Source of the DNA: Streptomyces sp. Sge12 | GTDB taxonomy: Bacteria > Actinomycetota > Actinomycetes > Streptomycetales > Streptomycetaceae | Reading direction: 5' to 3' | Length of the DNA: 64,000 nt | Assembly: GCF_002080455.1 (NCBI RefSeq) | Contig: NZ_CP020555.1 | Coordinates: 4,146,001-4,210,000, forward strand | Part shown: piece after piece, positions 61,649 to 64,000 of the stretch | How the letters are laid out: each line of letters starts with the position of its first letter | How positions within the stretch are numbered: the stretch's first letter is position 1 | Made by a program: the position numbers and the translations under genes | The notes under the pieces: model-generated | Seen by the model: only the letters and a program-made list of their open reading frames with translations | The model's database searches: none | Told to the model about the DNA's origin: nothing

Positions 61649-61677
61649 GAAGGTCCCGACCGGTGGTCGGGGCCTTC
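61649..61677 (-). terminator. Terminator hairpin
   Basis: GAAGGTCCCGACC (61649-61661) pairs with 61665-61677 with one G-T wobble. It follows the small secreted-protein gene in the leftward direction. Confidence 0.75.
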
Positions 61678-61713
61678 AACGCGTCGTCCCGGCCCCGGCG
61701 ATGTTCCCGGGTC

Positions 61714-62037
61714 CTACTGCAGGCCGCCGGCGAGGTCCGTGAGGGGCTGTACGGGCGCGATGACCGGGGCGAGATGGTTGGGCAGTTCCATCAGCGCGTT
61801 GAGCTGGTTCGCGCCGGCGCTGAGCTGCGACCCGATCTCCTGTACGGACGCGGGCTGGGCCCCCGCCGGCATGCCCGGGGCGGCCGCCGGCAGGTCCGGC
61901 AGGGTGAGCGGGGAGATCGGGGCGGCCGAGGCGGCGGGAGCGGCGAAGCCCGCGGCGGCCCCCGCGAGGGCGATGGCGGCGAGCATGCGCTGGGTCTTGG
62001 TCATGCCGTGACAACGGCCGAAGGGGCGGGCGGTCAC
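61714..62037 (-). CDS. Small secreted protein
   Basis: A signal peptide ending near APAASAAP gives a mature protein of about 68 residues rich in Pro, Ala and Leu (PISPLTLPDLPAAAPGM, SQLSAGANQLNALMELPNHL). GTG 62037 is preceded by GGAGGA at good spacing; ATG 62004 gives a more usual signal start but has no ribosome site. Both share the same mature part. Resembles small secreted Streptomyces proteins with unknown role. Confidence 0.72.
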   Translation of the reverse strand: MTARPFGRCHGMTKTQRMLAAIALAGAAAGFAAPAASAAPISPLTLPDLPAAAPGMPAGAQPASVQEIGSQLSAGANQLNALMELPNHLAPVIAPVQPLTDLAGGLQ

Positions 62038-62113
62038 GCGGGTGTCCTCCGGAGAGCGGATCGGACATACGCCGAGAGCCCCGACCCTTGCGGGGCGGGG
62101 CTCTCGATCGAAG

Positions 62114-62198
62114 CGGTAGTGGAGGGATTTGAACCCCCGATGGGTTGCCCCATACTCGCTTTCGAGGCGAGCTCCTTCGGCCACTCGGACACACTACC
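62114..62198 (-). tRNA. tRNA-Ser (anticodon CGA)
   Basis: Leftward strand. Acceptor GGTAGTG with CACTACC, a long variable arm, and anticodon CGA at 62162-62164 (complement). CCA is not encoded. Decodes UCG, a common serine codon in high-GC genomes. Confidence 0.96.
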
Positions 62199-62332
62199 GA
62201 GATGGATCCTAGCCTAAGGACCCCCATCCGCCGAAATCGGCGTCCCCGGGGTGTCTGCGCAGCCTCTCCGGGGCGTCTGTGAGGGCGTGGCAGACGCCGT
62301 GCGCAGGGTTTCCCCGGTCCCGCTCCGGCCGG

Positions 62333-62812
62333 TCAGAGTTCCCGGAAGAAGTCCTTCAGCTGCTGCGCGCACTCCTGCGCGAGGACACCGCGGACCACCT
62401 CCGGGCGGTGGTTGAGCCTGCGGTCGCGCACGAGGTCCCACAGCGACCCCGCGGCGCCCGCCTTCTCGTCGTCCGCGCCGAAGACGACCCGGGCGACCCG
62501 CGACTGCACGAGCGCGCCCGCGCACATCACGCACGGCTCCAGGGTCACCACGAGGGTGCACCCCGGAAGCCGCCACTCCCCGAGCTCGGCGGCCGCCCGG
62601 CGCAGCGCCAGTACCTCGGCGTGCGCCGTGGGATCGCCGGTCGCCTCGCGTTCGTTGTACCCGGTGGCGAGGACCCTCCCGTCCGGGCCCAGCACGACGG
62701 CGCCGACCGGCACATCGCCGGCCGGCACCGCCCGGGCGGCCTCCTGGAGCGCCAGGCGCATGGAGTCCCGCCACGGATCCCGTACGGGATCGCCGGTGTT
62801 CTCGGGGAGCAC
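62333..62812 (-). CDS. tadA: tRNA adenosine(34) deaminase
   Basis: A 159-residue zinc enzyme. Active-site HAEVLALR (His ligand and catalytic Glu) and PCVMCAGAL (two Cys ligands). It converts A34 to inosine in tRNA-Arg(ACG), whose gene is at 44509. GTG start overlaps the previous stop by one base; ATG codons lie further inside. Full family length. Confidence 0.95.
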   Translation of the reverse strand: MLPENTGDPVRDPWRDSMRLALQEAARAVPAGDVPVGAVVLGPDGRVLATGYNEREATGDPTAHAEVLALRRAAAELGEWRLPGCTLVVTLEPCVMCAGALVQSRVARVVFGADDEKAGAAGSLWDLVRDRRLNHRPEVVRGVLAQECAQQLKDFFREL

Positions 62813-63360
62813 TAGCGGACGGCCTCCAGGACCTCGGTGGCGCCGAGGGACTCGGCGATCTCCGAGAGGGCGTCCCCGTCCAGGGTCATCAGTTGTTTGT
62901 TGGTCACCCCGAGGTCGTCCAGCAGCATCGGGTCGCCGAGCGGACCGGCCGGTACCGGCTCCGCGCCGGCCCCGCCCGCCTCGTCCTCGTCGGCGTCCTC
63001 GTCCGTGAACGCGGCGACGGCATCCTCCTCGCCGTCCTCGGTGCCGTCGAGGTCCAGGTCGTCGAGTTCGTCGTCCTCCTCGTCGCTGCCCAGCAGCTCT
63101 TTGGTCAGCATCGAGCCGTAGGAGCTGCGGGCGGCCGCGGAGGCGTTCGATACGAAGTACCGCGGGTCCTCCTCGCCGTCCACGCGGACGACGCCGAACC
63201 AGGCGTCCTCCTGCTCGATGAGGGCGACCACCGTGTCGTCGTCGACAGCGGCGGACCGGGCGAGATCGATCAGATCACTGAGGGACTCGACGTCGTCGAG
63301 TTCCATGTCGCTCGCTTCCCACCCGTCTTCGGTGCGCGCGAGCAGTGCGGCGAAATACAC
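62812..63360 (-). CDS. tRNA adenosine deaminase-associated acidic protein
   Basis: A 182-residue protein; GTG 63360 follows GGGAGAG. N-terminal domain (about residues 1-85) begins YFAALLARTEDGWEASDMELDD. An Asp/Glu-rich stretch (about 95-135: SDEEDDELDDLDLDG, EDGEEDAVAAF) and a C-terminal helix-rich part follow (LLDDLGVTNKQLMTL, LGATEVLEAVR). It is translationally coupled to tadA. The acidic stretch suggests a protein- or nucleic-acid-mimic interaction surface. I recall the family as deaminase-associated; its activity is unknown. Confidence 0.8.
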   Translation of the reverse strand: MYFAALLARTEDGWEASDMELDDVESLSDLIDLARSAAVDDDTVVALIEQEDAWFGVVRVDGEEDPRYFVSNASAAARSSYGSMLTKELLGSDEEDDELDDLDLDGTEDGEEDAVAAFTDEDADEDEAGGAGAEPVPAGPLGDPMLLDDLGVTNKQLMTLDGDALSEIAESLGATEVLEAVR

Positions 63361-63806
63361 CGTGACTCTCCCACTGGTCTTAGGCGTGCCGGTTGGAGGT
63401 CCCCCCGGCCGGAGGATGGGGCAGAACGGCTGTGCTGCTCGCCGCCCGTACCCCGCCCAATCGGCATCGTGGCAGAAACAGCGGCTTTGCGAGAGGTCTT
63501 CCGCGCTTGCGTCGTGCCGCGCCGTGTCCCGGCGGGGGCCGTGCGGGGTTGCGGCGCCGGGGCGGCGGGGCCGTATCGGGGAGTGTGGGGCGGGCGGTGC
63601 GGCCCGGACGTGTCGCGGCGTGCCGGGGCCGGCGGCCGCGCGGTGCACGCCCGCCCGGGCCGGATCCGGTCCGCGGGGCCGGAATGCCCCGGGTCATCGC
63701 TGATCGGCGGCTGTCGGCGGTGGCGTGGCGATGGTGGCGGTGGTGGTGGAGATGGCCGGTGGTGCATCGGGGTGCGTGCCGGTGCTTGTCGGCCAGTTCC
63801 GGGGGA
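63361..63806. other. 446-base non-coding region
   Basis: No gene is convincing. It contains GC-rich, GGTGGCGGTGG-type runs around 63714-63760. It lies upstream of the acidic-protein gene (leftward) and probably carries its promoter. No clear operator or hairpin was identified. Confidence 0.5.
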
Positions 63807-63986
63807 CTACCAGCGGAAAGTACGCATCCGCATCTGCTGGCGCATACGCGCCGCACGGGCGCGGCGGGGCTGGACGCGATCGCGCAGCTCGCGCGCCTCC
63901 ATCAGGTCGCGCAGGAACTGCGCACGGCGGGCCCGGCGCTGCGCCGCGGTCTCCGGCGCCTCGTCGTTCGGCTGCGTCTCGGGCAT
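63807..63986 (-). CDS. Small basic protein, 59 residues
   Basis: Start ATG 63986, product MPETQPNDEAPETAAQ at the N terminus. After an acidic start it is strongly basic: RRARRAQFLRDLMEARELRD and RMRQQMRMRTFRW. It is short and no family is recognised; the very basic C terminus suggests nucleic-acid or ribosome binding. Lies upstream of the tadA pair in the same direction. Confidence 0.65.
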   Translation of the reverse strand: MPETQPNDEAPETAAQRRARRAQFLRDLMEARELRDRVQPRRARAARMRQQMRMRTFRW

Positions 63987-64000
63987 CGGCCACCACCCTG

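Overview
The window is high-GC actinobacterial DNA with Streptomyces-type genes: SigF/SigN-type sigma factors, a NepA-like spore-wall protein, an SSI-type protease inhibitor, DtpA copper-trafficking genes, many GTG starts and ATGA/GTGA gene overlaps. Seven exact copies of the 14-bp palindrome GTTTCACGTGAAAC, the Streptomyces ParB site parS, lie between 3.8 and 51 kb. A cluster of DnaA boxes sits between serS and pheA. Both place the window in the origin-proximal core of a linear chromosome. From memory, the gene order resembles S. coelicolor around SCO3955-SCO4040; this was not checked by alignment.

Layout. 0-3.2 kb: two coupled ABC-2 type ATPase/permease pairs ending at a perfect 23-bp hairpin. 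3.2-6.4 kb: a rhomboid-like protein and a NarL-type two-component system. 6.4-10 kb: a HAD phosphatase, serS, the DnaA-box region and pheA. 10-16.3 kb: a leftward copper operon (YcnI, Sco, PCuAC, CopC-CopD, DyP peroxidase). 16.4-24.8 kb: two RsbW-like ATP-binding proteins, an Xaa-Pro aminopeptidase, a GAF-PP2C protein with an altered metal motif, a primase/polymerase-like protein, a SEC-C protein and a GDPD. 25-30.4 kb: an HtrA protease, LysR, cysteine dioxygenase, a UPF0324 transporter and a trypsin-like protease. 30.4-32.2 kb: tRNA-Ser(TGA), a small exported protein and the NepA-like gene.

32.2-39.6 kb: five overlapping genes that match the mycobacterial igr steroid side-chain module (FadE, ChsH2-type MaoC/DUF35, FadE, ChsH1-type MaoC, Ltp2), then an orphan ECF sigma factor, two parS sites and an acyl-CoA ligase. 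39.6-44.6 kb: a monooxygenase-like membrane protein, a 1103-residue PAS sensor with degenerate kinase and receiver domains around a disordered linker, an SSI inhibitor, tRNA-Ser(GCT) and tRNA-Arg(ACG). 44.8-48.9 kb: a PH-domain protein, SMP-30, Lrp, DUF2797, a monooxygenase and an amidohydrolase. 48.9-54.7 kb: an OmpR/histidine kinase pair coupled to a GtrA-fused glycosyltransferase and a GT39-like enzyme. 54.8-58.9 kb: TetR, a MarR-controlled MFS exporter and small envelope proteins. 58.9-64 kb: sigN- and sigF-like genes, small proteins, tRNA-Ser(CGA), tadA and its acidic partner gene.

How the genes connect. Replication and segregation are represented by parS and DnaA sites, translation by serS, three serine tRNAs, and tadA with its substrate tRNA-Arg(ACG). 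Envelope and morphology genes include copper maturation factors, NepA, proteases and sigma factors with possible partner-switch regulators. The igr-like cluster and the degenerate PAS sensor look the least ordinary. Starts were chosen by ribosome-binding site and overlap; functions are by motif and family recognition only.
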